Shown here: positions 36,487 to 44,805 of the stretch, piece by piece
Layout: each line of letters starts with the position of its first letter
Numbering within the stretch: position 1 is the first letter of the stretch
Assembly: GCA_944384835.1 (NCBI GenBank)
Contig: CALWUU010000004.1
Span: forward strand, 1 to 63,518
Direction: 5' to 3'
DNA from: an uncultured Clostridia bacterium
Lineage (GTDB): Bacteria; Bacillota; Clostridia; Oscillospirales; Acutalibacteraceae
DNA length: 63,518 nucleotides
Notes under the pieces: generated by a model
Told to the model about the DNA's origin: nothing
What the model saw: only the letters and a program-made list of their open reading frames with translations
The model's database searches: none
Made by a program: the position numbers and the translations under genes

Positions 36487-36517
36487 AAAAAAAGCTGCAA
36501 ATTTTGCAGCTTTTTTT
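36487..36517 (+). terminator. Terminator of murE-murF
   Basis: GCTGCAAA and TTTGCAGC-type arms within an A7/T7-flanked hairpin (AAAAAAAGCTGCAAA ... TTGCAGCTTTTTTT). Confidence 0.9.
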
Positions 36518-36703
36518 AATTTTTTTGCATAATTATAGAAAGAGTCTTTGCCAATGTCTATTAAGAAAAAATATGAGAGATACGGTGTGCAATTTGTCGG
36601 TTTGAGTTAAAATATTAACTAAAAAGCAGAATGGATGCAAAAAACTGAAAATGCATCATTTTATGATTTTATGCAGGAGATAATTTTTGTCGTGAAATTA
36701 AGA

Positions 36704-36735
36704 ATCCCCCGGTTGCCAACTAAGCAGCGGGGGAT
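36704..36735. repeat. GC-rich 8-bp inverted repeat in an AT-rich gap
   Basis: ATCCCCCG (36704-36711) and CGGGGGAT (36728-36735) flank a 16-nt loop. The GC block contrasts with its surroundings. Sub-terminal hairpins of IS200/IS605 elements have this look, but no transposase or TnpB remnant was recognised next to it. Confidence 0.5.
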
Positions 36736-37018
36736 ATCAATTGACCGAATTTTGCGGTTTTGTATGTTTTTATTTTACGCTGTACTCCATGTGCCATTTT
36801 ATAAATTAATCGAAAAACATACTGCTCCAATATAGTTAACAGTATACTTGATAAACCTGGAGAAAGTGTGACTGAATTATGAATAGATTCGTATAAATTT
36901 GTAAATGGTTGTATGCAATATACAGTTTGCAGAGAAAATACTATATTTTTTTATAGGTTTTGATGATGCTTGCCTCCTTATTATATATATAAATATATAT
37001 AATATTCAATATAAGCTC
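36736..37018. other. AT-rich gap before the urea transporter promoter
   Basis: About 280 bp; a 66-codon open frame spanning 36635-36835 covers the hairpin and is not credible as a gene. A run of TATA repeats lies near 36980-37010. Confidence 0.4.
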
Positions 37019-37047
37019 TTGACAAATAAATATTTTTTTTATAAAAT
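37019..37047 (+). promoter_or_regulatory. Promoter of the urea transporter gene
   Basis: TTGACA (37019-37024), 17-bp spacer, TAAAAT (37042-37047), leaving a leader of about 175 nt. Confidence 0.8.
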
Positions 37048-37050
37048 AAG

Positions 37051-37083
37051 TTATAAATTATAACGGATGTTATAAATTTATAA
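37051..37083. promoter_or_regulatory. Tandem AT palindromes at the transcription start
   Basis: TTATAAATTATAA (37051-37063) and the perfect palindrome TTATAAATTTATAA (37070-37083) lie immediately downstream of the -10 element, centred 19-20 bp apart (two helical turns), as expected of operators for a dimeric repressor. Confidence 0.55.
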
Positions 37084-37088
37084 TGATT

Positions 37089-37111
37089 ACAGTGTTAAAG
37101 CTTAACACTGT
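37089..37111 (+). promoter_or_regulatory. Leader hairpin upstream of the urea transporter gene
   Basis: ACAGTGTTAA and TTAACACTGT form a perfect 10-bp stem with a 3-nt loop. No T run follows, so it is not a terminator. Confidence 0.6.
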
Positions 37112-37227
37112 GACCAAAATAGGTTGATTTGAAAAACACAGAAGGGAGGTTTACTGAAACATAAGTTGCAAATCAACAAGACAAACCGACAATAGTTAGT
37201 TTGAAACAGACTTAGGGGGAGAGAAAA

Positions 37228-38319
37228 ATGGGCATTGATATTAAATCATTACCAAAACCGATTAGAGCTTTCTTTAACGGTATTGGACAGGTGGTTTTCA
37301 TTGAAAACGTTATCGCTGGCGCACTGATTTTCGTGTCATTCTTCATCGCCGGCCTTGAAATGAATGGTTGGGATTTTGCAAACTGGTATAGCTGGAGAAT
37401 TATGGTATTCGCATTTATCGGCGTAAACCTCTCCAACCTTGTTGCCTATCTTATGGGTGCTGACCGAGATGCAATCACTTCAGGACTATTCGGCTTCTGT
37501 CCAAACCTGATTGCAATTGGTGCATGTACATTTACAGCATCTGCCGACGCTGCAGGCAACTGGTGGTCTGCATGGATCATGTTGGTTGTAGGTTGTATTT
37601 TGTGCGTTCCATTGCAAATGTTCATCAACAAATTTACCAATCACTTTGGTCTACCTGGCTTTACTTTTCCATTCATCGTTATGGTTTGGTTCTTTACAGC
37701 AATCAGCTTCCAAACCGATCTTTTAGCAGTTGGTAACGATCCGGTTCTGAAAACAGGTATGAACACATTCCTAGAGAATGGTCTAACTGGTAATGGCGGA
37801 AGCTGGATGACTGGATTTGACTGGAATTCCATGGGATGGGATTGGGGCGCTATGACTTCAAGTCACTGGGGCCTATTTGCAATCAATGCATTTGAAGAGA
37901 TTTATGTTGCTGACGGCTTTATTGCTTCCTTGATTGTTATCGCAGCATATTTCTGGTACAAATGGGATTTTGCACTAAAAGCTTTACTTGCTACAGCATT
38001 TGCTATTGGCATGGGTCTGCTATTCGGTGCTGACATGGGTCAAATGGGTCTATCTCTTTATGGTTATAGCTCCATTCTTACTGTTGGTGCTTTGGATACC
38101 TTCTGCAAGAGCAAAATCAATTCCGGAAGATATTGGTTCTTGTTCTTCCTTGGCTTAGTAATGACCAGCTTTATCAACTTCGGTGCACAAACAATTTTGG
38201 GCGCATTCGGATTCCCAAGCTGCACAATCGCATTCGTACTAGCAGGTTGGTTCATCTTAATCGTTGAACGTGTAATGATTGAGCAAGCTGAGAAAAAAGC
38301 TCTTAACAAAAACGCTTAA
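37228..38319 (+). CDS. Urea transporter (UT) family membrane protein
   Basis: A 363-residue membrane protein of the UT family with internal two-fold repetition. The first half has SGLFGFCPNLIAIG then GLPGFTFPF; the second has LSLYGYSSILTVGAL then FPSCTIAFVLAGW, matching the paired LYGxNxxLxxxAL and LPxxTxPF signatures that line the urea pore. About ten membrane segments. TTAGGGGGAG precedes ATG 37228. No urease or urea amidolyase gene is in the window, so the imported compound's fate is not shown. It is monocistronic between a palindrome-rich leader and a strong terminator. Confidence 0.88.
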   Translation: MGIDIKSLPKPIRAFFNGIGQVVFIENVIAGALIFVSFFIAGLEMNGWDFANWYSWRIMVFAFIGVNLSNLVAYLMGADRDAITSGLFGFCPNLIAIGACTFTASADAAGNWWSAWIMLVVGCILCVPLQMFINKFTNHFGLPGFTFPFIVMVWFFTAISFQTDLLAVGNDPVLKTGMNTFLENGLTGNGGSWMTGFDWNSMGWDWGAMTSSHWGLFAINAFEEIYVADGFIASLIVIAAYFWYKWDFALKALLATAFAIGMGLLFGADMGQMGLSLYGYSSILTVGALDTFCKSKINSGRYWFLFFLGLVMTSFINFGAQTILGAFGFPSCTIAFVLAGWFILIVERVMIEQAEKKALNKNA

Positions 38320-38409
38320 TCTTTTGTTAACTGTGAAAGTATTGATGAAAAATGGTGTTTTGATTTTCGATAAATATTTTGTTTATTCTTAAGTCAAAAT
38401 AGCATGTAT

Positions 38410-38459
38410 AACGCTCCGGCAAGTATTCTACTGCAGATTACTTGCCGGAGCGTTTTTGC
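38410..38459 (+). terminator. Terminator of the urea transporter gene
   Basis: A 16-bp stem (core ACGCTCCGGCAAGTA / TACTTGCCGGAGCGT) around a 13-nt loop, followed by TTTTT. Confidence 0.93.
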
Positions 38460-39027
38460 ATGCATTACAATGAAAAATTTTTAAGTGTTAAAATTGTAAA
38501 ATAATTTAGCGTAAAAAGATAATTGTATCAGTTAAAACGGTTGCACTATTTTATGTTTTTCTTGTGTTTCATATGTAAATCTTCGATTGGTACCATCTGT
38601 GTTCAACATATTTCATCATTTATGGTGAGTAATATAACTATTTTTCATAATAATAAAGTGAGTCCTATCTATCTGTAATATGTAAAACTGCAATTTCACG
38701 TGTGCTCCAGCAATATATCGAAAATCTTTATGCGGCTGAACTCACAATGAATGGTAAGGGATTCAAAAAGTAATTTGATAATTATTTATCTCTATAAGCT
38801 AAATTTTTACTTTAAAATTGAAAAATTGTTTTTCTAATTGCTGTATTTATTCTGATTTTTATGTCATTCATAAATTTTGAATACGAAAATAGTATTTTTT
38901 AGAAATCATCTTTGTTTTTAGTATATAAAAGGACGATTTTTAACTAAATATAAAATAGGCATGATACTACATAATGGGGTATTACCATATATTTTGTCGT
39001 TAAAAGTAACAAAATATCGTATTTTAC
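38460..39027. other. AT-rich gap without recognisable features
   Basis: About 570 bp with no supported gene; no conserved structure noticed. Confidence 0.4.
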
Positions 39028-39056
39028 TTGAAAAAATGACAAAGTTGTGATAAACT
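39028..39056 (+). promoter_or_regulatory. Possible promoter of the small membrane protein gene
   Basis: TTGAAA (39028-39033), 17-bp spacer, TAAACT (39051-39056), 49 bp before the gene start. Confidence 0.5.
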
Positions 39057-39105
39057 GTAACTAATTTGTTACCAATGAATTTTAATGTAGGAATGAGAAG
39101 ATATA

Positions 39106-39414
39106 ATGACTAAATTCAGCAAAAAAAGATGTAGAAACGCATATCCCGTTTTAATACTCTTGATGATGTTATTCATCATTGGTATATGCATGTTATCAAA
39201 AGGAAATACTATTCGTGCACTGGAAACAAATACAAAAGATCAAGCTGCACAGAACGCAGCAGTAATGACCATTCAAAACAGCTCTAAAGACCAAACGTCA
39301 ACCACTGTACATATTCTTGCATTTGGTTTGGTCATTGTTGTCAGTGGTGTAACAGCAGGAATTTTAATTGCTGTGCGTAAACGAAATAAACGTAAAAATC
39401 ATTTACATTTTTAG
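39106..39414 (+). CDS. Small two-helix membrane protein, unknown
   Basis: A 102-residue protein with a basic N-terminus, a hydrophobic segment (about 14-31), a polar Asn/Gln/Thr/Lys-rich external part (35-66), a second hydrophobic segment (68-90) and a very basic tail (RKRNKRKNH). The layout fits two membrane helices with both ends inside, or a signal peptide plus anchor. The ribosome binding site AGGAATGAG is modest. It precedes spoIVB on the same strand by about 220 bp. No family is recognised. Confidence 0.6.
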   Translation: MTKFSKKRCRNAYPVLILLMMLFIIGICMLSKGNTIRALETNTKDQAAQNAAVMTIQNSSKDQTSTTVHILAFGLVIVVSGVTAGILIAVRKRNKRKNHLHF

Positions 39415-39615
39415 CAGGTATTGTAATCATTGTCCCCTTTTTTAATTGTCTTCTGATTCAAAATTTTGAATCAATTTGAAAAAAGATACCAATCTATTTT
39501 TGATATCCAGCAGCTTGAAGGTTAGGCAATAAAAGTTCTATTATTTACACGACATTTATTTAATTACCAAAATAAAACCTTCTCTTTTGTGGCAAATTAT
39601 ATATAAGCCGCGCAA

Positions 39616-39641
39616 AAGGAGGTGAATCAATGGTAATATGA
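39616..39641 (+). promoter_or_regulatory. Mini-ORF with strong ribosome binding site overlapping the spoIVB start
   Basis: AAAGGAGGTGA (39616-39626) is followed by ATG-GTA-ATA-TGA (39630-39641). The TGA overlaps the spoIVB ATG at 39638 in an ATGA arrangement. The ribosome binding site is correctly spaced for the mini-ORF but 12 nt from spoIVB. Confidence 0.5.
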
Positions 39642-40873
39642 AAAATGTTTTTAGAGCTTTAAGCGGTATTGCAGCCGCATTCGTATTGGCATTTGGTATC
39701 ACTGTTGGTATCGCAGAACAAACGCTTCCTGACAGCTTTAAAGTTGTACAGGGACAGGAATTGGACTTACAGACATTTGGATTTAGTGCAGAGCCGGTTA
39801 TGGGAGATGAAGTAGATGTTATTTCTATGAACCAATCATCCGGTGAATATGACGCAGATGTTTTATTATTCAACACTATTCCAATTAAAACTGTCCATGT
39901 GGATGTCACTGAACCTTTAAAGCTGGTACCTTGCGGTACACCTTTTGGGATTAAAATGTTTACCAATGGTGTAGTCGTAGTCGGAATGTCAGATATTGAC
40001 TCTGAATCAGGTAAGCAAAATCCGGCAACACAAGCCGGCTTAAAAATTGGAGATATTATCACCAATATTAATGGTGAAACTGTTTATGAAAATGAAGAAG
40101 TGTCTCAGGCAATTCAAAATTGTAACGGTGAACCTTTATTGTTAACTGTAAAGCGCGGAACCGAAACAATAGAAATTGTCTTAAATCCTGTAATATCATC
40201 GCAAGATGGTTCTTATAAAGGCGGCTTATGGGTAAGAGACAGTACGGCAGGTATTGGTACTGTAACCTTTTATAATCCCGAAAATGGACTGTTCGGAGGA
40301 TTGGGACACGGTATTTGTGACATTGATACCAATCGTTTAATGCCTATGAAAAACGGTGATATTGTTCCTGTAACAATCAGTGGTGTCACAAAAGGTCAAA
40401 AAGGTGCTGCTGGCGAATTGCGCGGCTATTTCAGCAGTAATCAAGCGATTGGAAATTTGTTCATCAATTCTGATGAAGGTGTTTATGGTCAATTAGCAGC
40501 TTCCCCTGTACAGCAACAAGCACTGCCCGTTGCCATGAAACAAGAAGTACTAGAAGGGCCGGCACAGATTTTAACAACTGTATCTGATGGAGAACCCCAA
40601 TATTACAATGTAACCATAGAAAATATAGAATATAAAAATTCTTCCCGAGTGAAAAATTTGGTGGTCTTAGTGACAGATGAAACTCTTCTGGAAAAAACAG
40701 GTGGCATTGTACAGGGTATGAGTGGAAGTCCAATTATTCAAAATGGTAAAATTGTTGGTGCTGTCACTCATGTATTTTTAAATGATCCCACCAGAGGTTA
40801 TGGCATTTTTGCAGAGAATATGGTAGAAAATCTGGTTTCAATTAAACAAGAGACTGTGCAAAAAGCATCCTAA
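39638..40873 (+). CDS. spoIVB: SpoIVB peptidase (S55), sporulation signalling protease
   Basis: A 411-residue protease with an N-terminal membrane anchor/signal (about 7-26), a PDZ domain around residues 100-190 (TQAGLKIGDIITNINGE), and the S55 chymotrypsin-like domain with His224 in GGLGHGI and Ser in GMSGSPI (362-364). In sporulation SpoIVB is made in the forespore and cleaves SpoIVFA to trigger sigma-K. It lies directly upstream of spo0A, a conserved pairing in endospore formers. The start codon is discussed with the mini-ORF entry. Confidence 0.95.
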   Translation: MKNVFRALSGIAAAFVLAFGITVGIAEQTLPDSFKVVQGQELDLQTFGFSAEPVMGDEVDVISMNQSSGEYDADVLLFNTIPIKTVHVDVTEPLKLVPCGTPFGIKMFTNGVVVVGMSDIDSESGKQNPATQAGLKIGDIITNINGETVYENEEVSQAIQNCNGEPLLLTVKRGTETIEIVLNPVISSQDGSYKGGLWVRDSTAGIGTVTFYNPENGLFGGLGHGICDIDTNRLMPMKNGDIVPVTISGVTKGQKGAAGELRGYFSSNQAIGNLFINSDEGVYGQLAASPVQQQALPVAMKQEVLEGPAQILTTVSDGEPQYYNVTIENIEYKNSSRVKNLVVLVTDETLLEKTGGIVQGMSGSPIIQNGKIVGAVTHVFLNDPTRGYGIFAENMVENLVSIKQETVQKAS

Positions 40874-40948
40874 AAAATTTTTTTCGACAATTTTATTTGT
40901 AGATTATTCTTATTTTCTCCCAATTTAAAAATTTAATCTTACAAACTA

Positions 40949-40976
40949 TTGCTAATATTTCCATTATATGGTAATA
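40949..40976 (+). promoter_or_regulatory. Probable spo0A promoter
   Basis: TTGCTA (40949-40954), 16-bp spacer, TAATAT (40971-40976) preceded by TGG (extended -10). Confidence 0.5.
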
Positions 40977-41009
40977 TGTATCTGCACTAAAAAAACAGGG
41001 GGAGAAAAT

Positions 41010-41789
41010 ATGAAAAATGCTCTAAAATTATTAATTTCAAGTGAACGTGACGAATTTAATAGAGAGTACGCAAAAGTATTTGAAAATGCAGGCTTTCAGC
41101 TATGTTTTGCTCCAAAAGACGGTCTAAAAATATTAGATTTTATTGAAGAAGAACAACCAGACTTAGTATTAATGGATTTATTTATGCCGCATTTGGACGG
41201 AATAGGTGTTATCCGTTCTTTACAGCGTTTAAAGTTAAATAAAAAGCCGTTATTTTTTGTAAAGTCATCATTCAGCAGTCCTACTTTAGAACATGAATTG
41301 ATGAGCAATGGTGTCTCTTACTTTACAGTAGAGCCATTTCATGCACAAGATTTAGCAGACAGAATGCTGCAATTAACTGGTTATCAAAATAAAATTGAAA
41401 ATAAATTGGAGGAAAACAACGTGAATCACCTGCCATCATTAGAAATTCAAGTAACAGAAATTTTACACCAAATTGGAGTTCCCGCACACATTAAAGGCTA
41501 TCATTATTTAAGGGATTCCATTATTATGGCAATTGAAACCCCTGAAATTATAAATGCCGTAACAAAACAGCTGTATCCATCCGTTGCAAAACGTTACGAA
41601 ACAACATCTTCTCGTGTAGAGAGAGCCATACGCCATGCAATAGAAGTTGCATGGGATAGAGGCGATGTAGATGTTTTAAACTCCTATTTTGGTTATACCA
41701 TTCATAATACAAGAGGTAAGCCAACAAACAGTGAATTCATTGCTATGATTAGCGATAAATTACGCCTGCAAATGAAAACAGCAAGCTAA
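41010..41789 (+). CDS. spo0A: Spo0A sporulation master regulator with degenerate receiver pocket
   Basis: A 259-residue Spo0A. The C-terminal DNA-binding domain (about 145-255) is very well kept, including IGVPAHIKGYHYLRD, SRVERAIRHAIEVAW and GKPTNSEFIAMISDKLRL. The receiver keeps phospho-Asp56 (VLMDLFMPHLDG), but the acidic pocket reads S11-E12 where Spo0A normally has Asp-Asp, and the invariant Lys is Glu108 in TVEPF (normally KPF). A linker of about 20 residues joins the domains. ATG 41010 follows GGGGGAG. Phosphorylation by the usual relay is therefore questionable. Confidence 0.95.
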   Translation: MKNALKLLISSERDEFNREYAKVFENAGFQLCFAPKDGLKILDFIEEEQPDLVLMDLFMPHLDGIGVIRSLQRLKLNKKPLFFVKSSFSSPTLEHELMSNGVSYFTVEPFHAQDLADRMLQLTGYQNKIENKLEENNVNHLPSLEIQVTEILHQIGVPAHIKGYHYLRDSIIMAIETPEIINAVTKQLYPSVAKRYETTSSRVERAIRHAIEVAWDRGDVDVLNSYFGYTIHNTRGKPTNSEFIAMISDKLRLQMKTAS

Positions 41790-41871
41790 TAGCTGGTACA
41801 AGTACAATACCTGTTTTTCTTTTTCATTATAAATTGCTATTCCTATTTCTCTTCACTTATCGCTCCACAGT

Positions 41872-41908
41872 AAAAAACATTTACTAGAATGTTTGCTTAC
41901 CGTGGAGC
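41872..41908 (+). terminator. Interrupted hairpin after spo0A
   Basis: GCTCCAC (41872-41878) pairs with GTGGAGC (41902-41908), with GTAA/TTAC and ACATT/AATGT extending inward. The following T run is weak. Confidence 0.5.
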
Positions 41909-41920
41909 TTTGTGATTTAT

Positions 41921-41952
41921 AAAAAAGCCTTTGCAAAATTGCAAAGGCTTTT
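41921..41952 (-). terminator. Terminator of the P-type ATPase gene (also read from spo0A)
   Basis: AAAAGCCTTTGC and GCAAAGGCTTTT form a 12-bp stem around a 6-nt loop; six T follow on the minus strand. Confidence 0.9.
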
Positions 41953-41954
41953 GA

Positions 41955-44339
41955 TTATTTTATCTTTTTTTCCAAACGATCGATTTGTTTGCTTAATAAT
42001 TTATCGATTAATAGTGAGAACAATACAAAAACAATAATTGCAATACCTGCTAAAACTAAAAAGCAATAGAACATAGGCAAAGTAATTGTTGCAAGTGAAA
42101 ATAAATCTTTTAAGATGAAAATTGCAAATATAAATGCTCCCAGCATTGTGCAGAATAATGCACAGCGTATCCAGTTAAAGGGTAAAGATACTTTAAATAA
42201 TACCAATAGACCGGCAAATCCCGTAATCATAACGGCGAGCGTTGAGATTTCTGTATCGTTAAACGGAATAAAAGAACATAAAACTGCCAGTGCGACAATA
42301 TTCAGTACCATTGTTAAAGCGCCGGGAATTGATTTTCGTATGACATTTACAATGTATTTTCCTTTAATTCGTTCCTTATTGGGTTCTAAAGCAAGAATGA
42401 AAGAAGGCGCCCCAATTGTCAATGCGCTAATCAAAGTAAGCTGAATTGGCTGGAACGGATAGTCGAAATGTAAAAAGATAAATAAAATTGCATTAATGGT
42501 GGAAAAGATTGTTTTTGTAAGAAATAAGGAAGAAGAACGCTGCAAATTATTAATGGAGCGCCTGCCCTCTTTTAATATTTTTGGCATAGAAGCAAAATTG
42601 GAATCCAGCAATACAAGCTGAGAGACCGTTCTGGCAGCGTCACTTCCTGAGGCCATAGCAATACTGCAGTCAGATTCTTTTAGTGCTAATACGTCATTAA
42701 CGCCATCTCCTGTCATTGCAACAGTATGACCTTGTTCTTTTAATGCTTTTACCAAATCTAACTTTTGCTGCGGTGTAACACGTCCGAATACACTGTATTT
42801 TTGTGCGGCTTGCTTAATGTCTTCCGGTGTCTGAAGGGTAGTAGCATCTATATATTGTTGTGCTGTTTTTAAACCAGCTTTTTTTGCGATGTTTGCTACT
42901 GTAATCGGATTATCACCGGAAATAATTTTAATATCTACACCTTGTTCTGCAAAATATGCCAATGTATCGGGAGCTTCTGCACGTATCTTATCACTGATGA
43001 ATAAAAATGCCAAAGGATGAATATTATCGGGCAATTCTTTGTCTTGAATTTGATGCGGAGAGTGTGCCAGCATTAACACCCGCTGTCCTTTTTCGGAATG
43101 CTCCTCTATAATGTCTCGATATGGCGAACTGTCTTTTAAAATAAACTCAGCAGCGCCAAAAATATAGCTGCCTTTTTCATCAAAGGAAGCGCCGCTCCAT
43201 TTTCTCGCTGATGAGAATGGAACGATATGATTACAAGTCAAATTATCATATTTGTTGCAATAGTTTTTTACTGCATTAAAGGTAGGATTATCATCTTCCA
43301 ACGCATGGATCAAAGAACCCAGTGCAATATTCAGCTCTTCGTTGGTTGTATCATGCAGAGGAAGGATATCCGTCACTTCCATTGTTCCTTCCGTAATAGT
43401 ACCTGTTTTATCCAGACACAATACGTCAACGCGCGCTAACGTTTCAATACAATATAGTTCTTGCACCAATGTTTTATGCCGCGACAATCGGATAATGCTT
43501 ACAGCGAATACAACACTGGTTAACAAAATCAAACCTTCCGGAATCATGCCGATTAAAGCGGCTACCACACCTACAATCGCTTCGTTGAACCCTTGATGGG
43601 AGATAAAAACTTGTTTGCAGAACAGCGCAATGCCCACAGGAATTAAAGTAAAGCCTATATATTTAATAATACGGTTTGTCCATTCCATGATTTCCGAGTT
43701 TGGTTTTTTTACGTATTTTGCATTATTGGTAATTTGGGCAGCATAGTTATCTTTTCCAACATGTTCTACTTGTGCATAGCAATTTCCGCTTATAATAAAA
43801 CTGCCTGAAAGCAAATGATCTCCCGGTTGCTTCAGTACCGGTTCCGATTCACCGGTTAACAATGATTCATTCACTTCACATTCACCGTCAATGACGACAG
43901 CATCGGAACAAACTTGATTGCCAGCTCCCAAAAAAGTGATATCGTCCATCACAATCTCGTGAATTGATATTTCTTGTTTTATGCCGTTGCGTATGACGTG
44001 TGCTTTAGGTTCAGCTATTAGCGAAAGTTTATCAATGGTTTTTTTAGCACGAATTTCTTGTACGGTACCAATAAAGATATTGCAAATAATAACGCCCATA
44101 AACAATAAGTTTTTATACGAGCCTACCATTAAAATCAAAACGGCCAGCACAAAGTTTAAAATGTTAAAAGGTGTTATTAAATTTTCCAGTACAATTCGTT
44201 TTATGCTTTTTGATTTAATGTCACTATTATGGTTGACGAGCCCTTGTTCAATACGCTGCTGGACTTCTGCATCTGTTAGCCCGTGCAATTGTTCTGAAAA
44301 AGGCTGGGTATGTTCAACATTGTTTTGGTCCAAGTGCAT
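41955..44339 (-). CDS. Cation-transporting P-type ATPase (P2/P3-like)
   Basis: A 794-residue P-type ATPase. Actuator motif TGESEPV (near 145), phosphorylated Asp310 in DKTGTITEG, and hinge GDGVNDVLALKESD (near 560) are intact. Ten membrane helices are apparent: four in the N-terminal third and six after residue 610. No heavy-metal-binding domain or CPC motif exists, so it belongs to the calcium/magnesium/proton-type branch resembling CaxP-type pumps of Firmicutes. The ion is not certain. ATG 44339 is preferred over 44345, which directly abuts AGGAG. Confidence 0.9.
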   Translation of the reverse strand: MHLDQNNVEHTQPFSEQLHGLTDAEVQQRIEQGLVNHNSDIKSKSIKRIVLENLITPFNILNFVLAVLILMVGSYKNLLFMGVIICNIFIGTVQEIRAKKTIDKLSLIAEPKAHVIRNGIKQEISIHEIVMDDITFLGAGNQVCSDAVVIDGECEVNESLLTGESEPVLKQPGDHLLSGSFIISGNCYAQVEHVGKDNYAAQITNNAKYVKKPNSEIMEWTNRIIKYIGFTLIPVGIALFCKQVFISHQGFNEAIVGVVAALIGMIPEGLILLTSVVFAVSIIRLSRHKTLVQELYCIETLARVDVLCLDKTGTITEGTMEVTDILPLHDTTNEELNIALGSLIHALEDDNPTFNAVKNYCNKYDNLTCNHIVPFSSARKWSGASFDEKGSYIFGAAEFILKDSSPYRDIIEEHSEKGQRVLMLAHSPHQIQDKELPDNIHPLAFLFISDKIRAEAPDTLAYFAEQGVDIKIISGDNPITVANIAKKAGLKTAQQYIDATTLQTPEDIKQAAQKYSVFGRVTPQQKLDLVKALKEQGHTVAMTGDGVNDVLALKESDCSIAMASGSDAARTVSQLVLLDSNFASMPKILKEGRRSINNLQRSSSLFLTKTIFSTINAILFIFLHFDYPFQPIQLTLISALTIGAPSFILALEPNKERIKGKYIVNVIRKSIPGALTMVLNIVALAVLCSFIPFNDTEISTLAVMITGFAGLLVLFKVSLPFNWIRCALFCTMLGAFIFAIFILKDLFSLATITLPMFYCFLVLAGIAIIVFVLFSLLIDKLLSKQIDRLEKKIK

Positions 44340-44733
44340 ATTCATCTCCTATAATAGATATATGTATCATTTGACCACAGTTGTATTGCATATTTTAAAA
44401 TTTTCGGAAAAAGCATATACTAATATATTGGGATAATTTAAATATCAGTATTCAATAGATTAAAATAAAAGATGCGCTCAAATATACATAAAATCATTAT
44501 ACATGATTTTTACCGTAATTTGTAGATAAATTATGATATTGAAGTGATTTTGTAACTTTTATCTTTCGTTTTCAAAAATTTCATAAAACATCAATTTACC
44601 ATTAAAAAATGACATATCATTGGGAATAGTTCGATAAACTTTGTATTGGAGTTTTGATGCGGAAACAACTGCGTCACAGCAGCAAAACAGGTGAGTTTGG
44701 AGATAGTTGGATTGCGCTGATGTTTATCTGATG
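44340..44733. other. Gap between the divergent P-type ATPase and O-antigen-ligase-like genes
   Basis: About 390 bp of AT-rich DNA. It contains AAAATCAT/ATGATTTT (44490-44510), an 8-bp inverted repeat with a 5-nt loop. No gene is supported. Confidence 0.4.
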
Positions 44734-44752
44734 GAAATTGCAACGCAATTTC
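44734..44752. promoter_or_regulatory. Palindrome overlapping the -35 element
   Basis: GAAATTGC and GCAATTTC flank AAC (44734-44752). The repeat covers the -35 TTGCAA, so a bound protein would block the promoter. Confidence 0.5.
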
Positions 44753-44766
44753 TTTTATGGTATAAT
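44738..44766 (+). promoter_or_regulatory. Extended -10 promoter of the O-antigen-ligase-like gene
   Basis: TTGCAA (44738-44743), 17-bp spacer, TATAAT (44761-44766) preceded by TGG. Transcription would start near 44773, which excludes upstream start codons at 44707 and 44731. Confidence 0.8.
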
Positions 44767-44805
44767 AGCGGCGTATATTATATTTTATATTCGGAGGGTT
44801 TACAT

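Noticed and set aside
36635-36835. 66-codon open frame before the urea transporter gene
   Set aside because: It spans the GC-rich hairpin and has no gene-like context.
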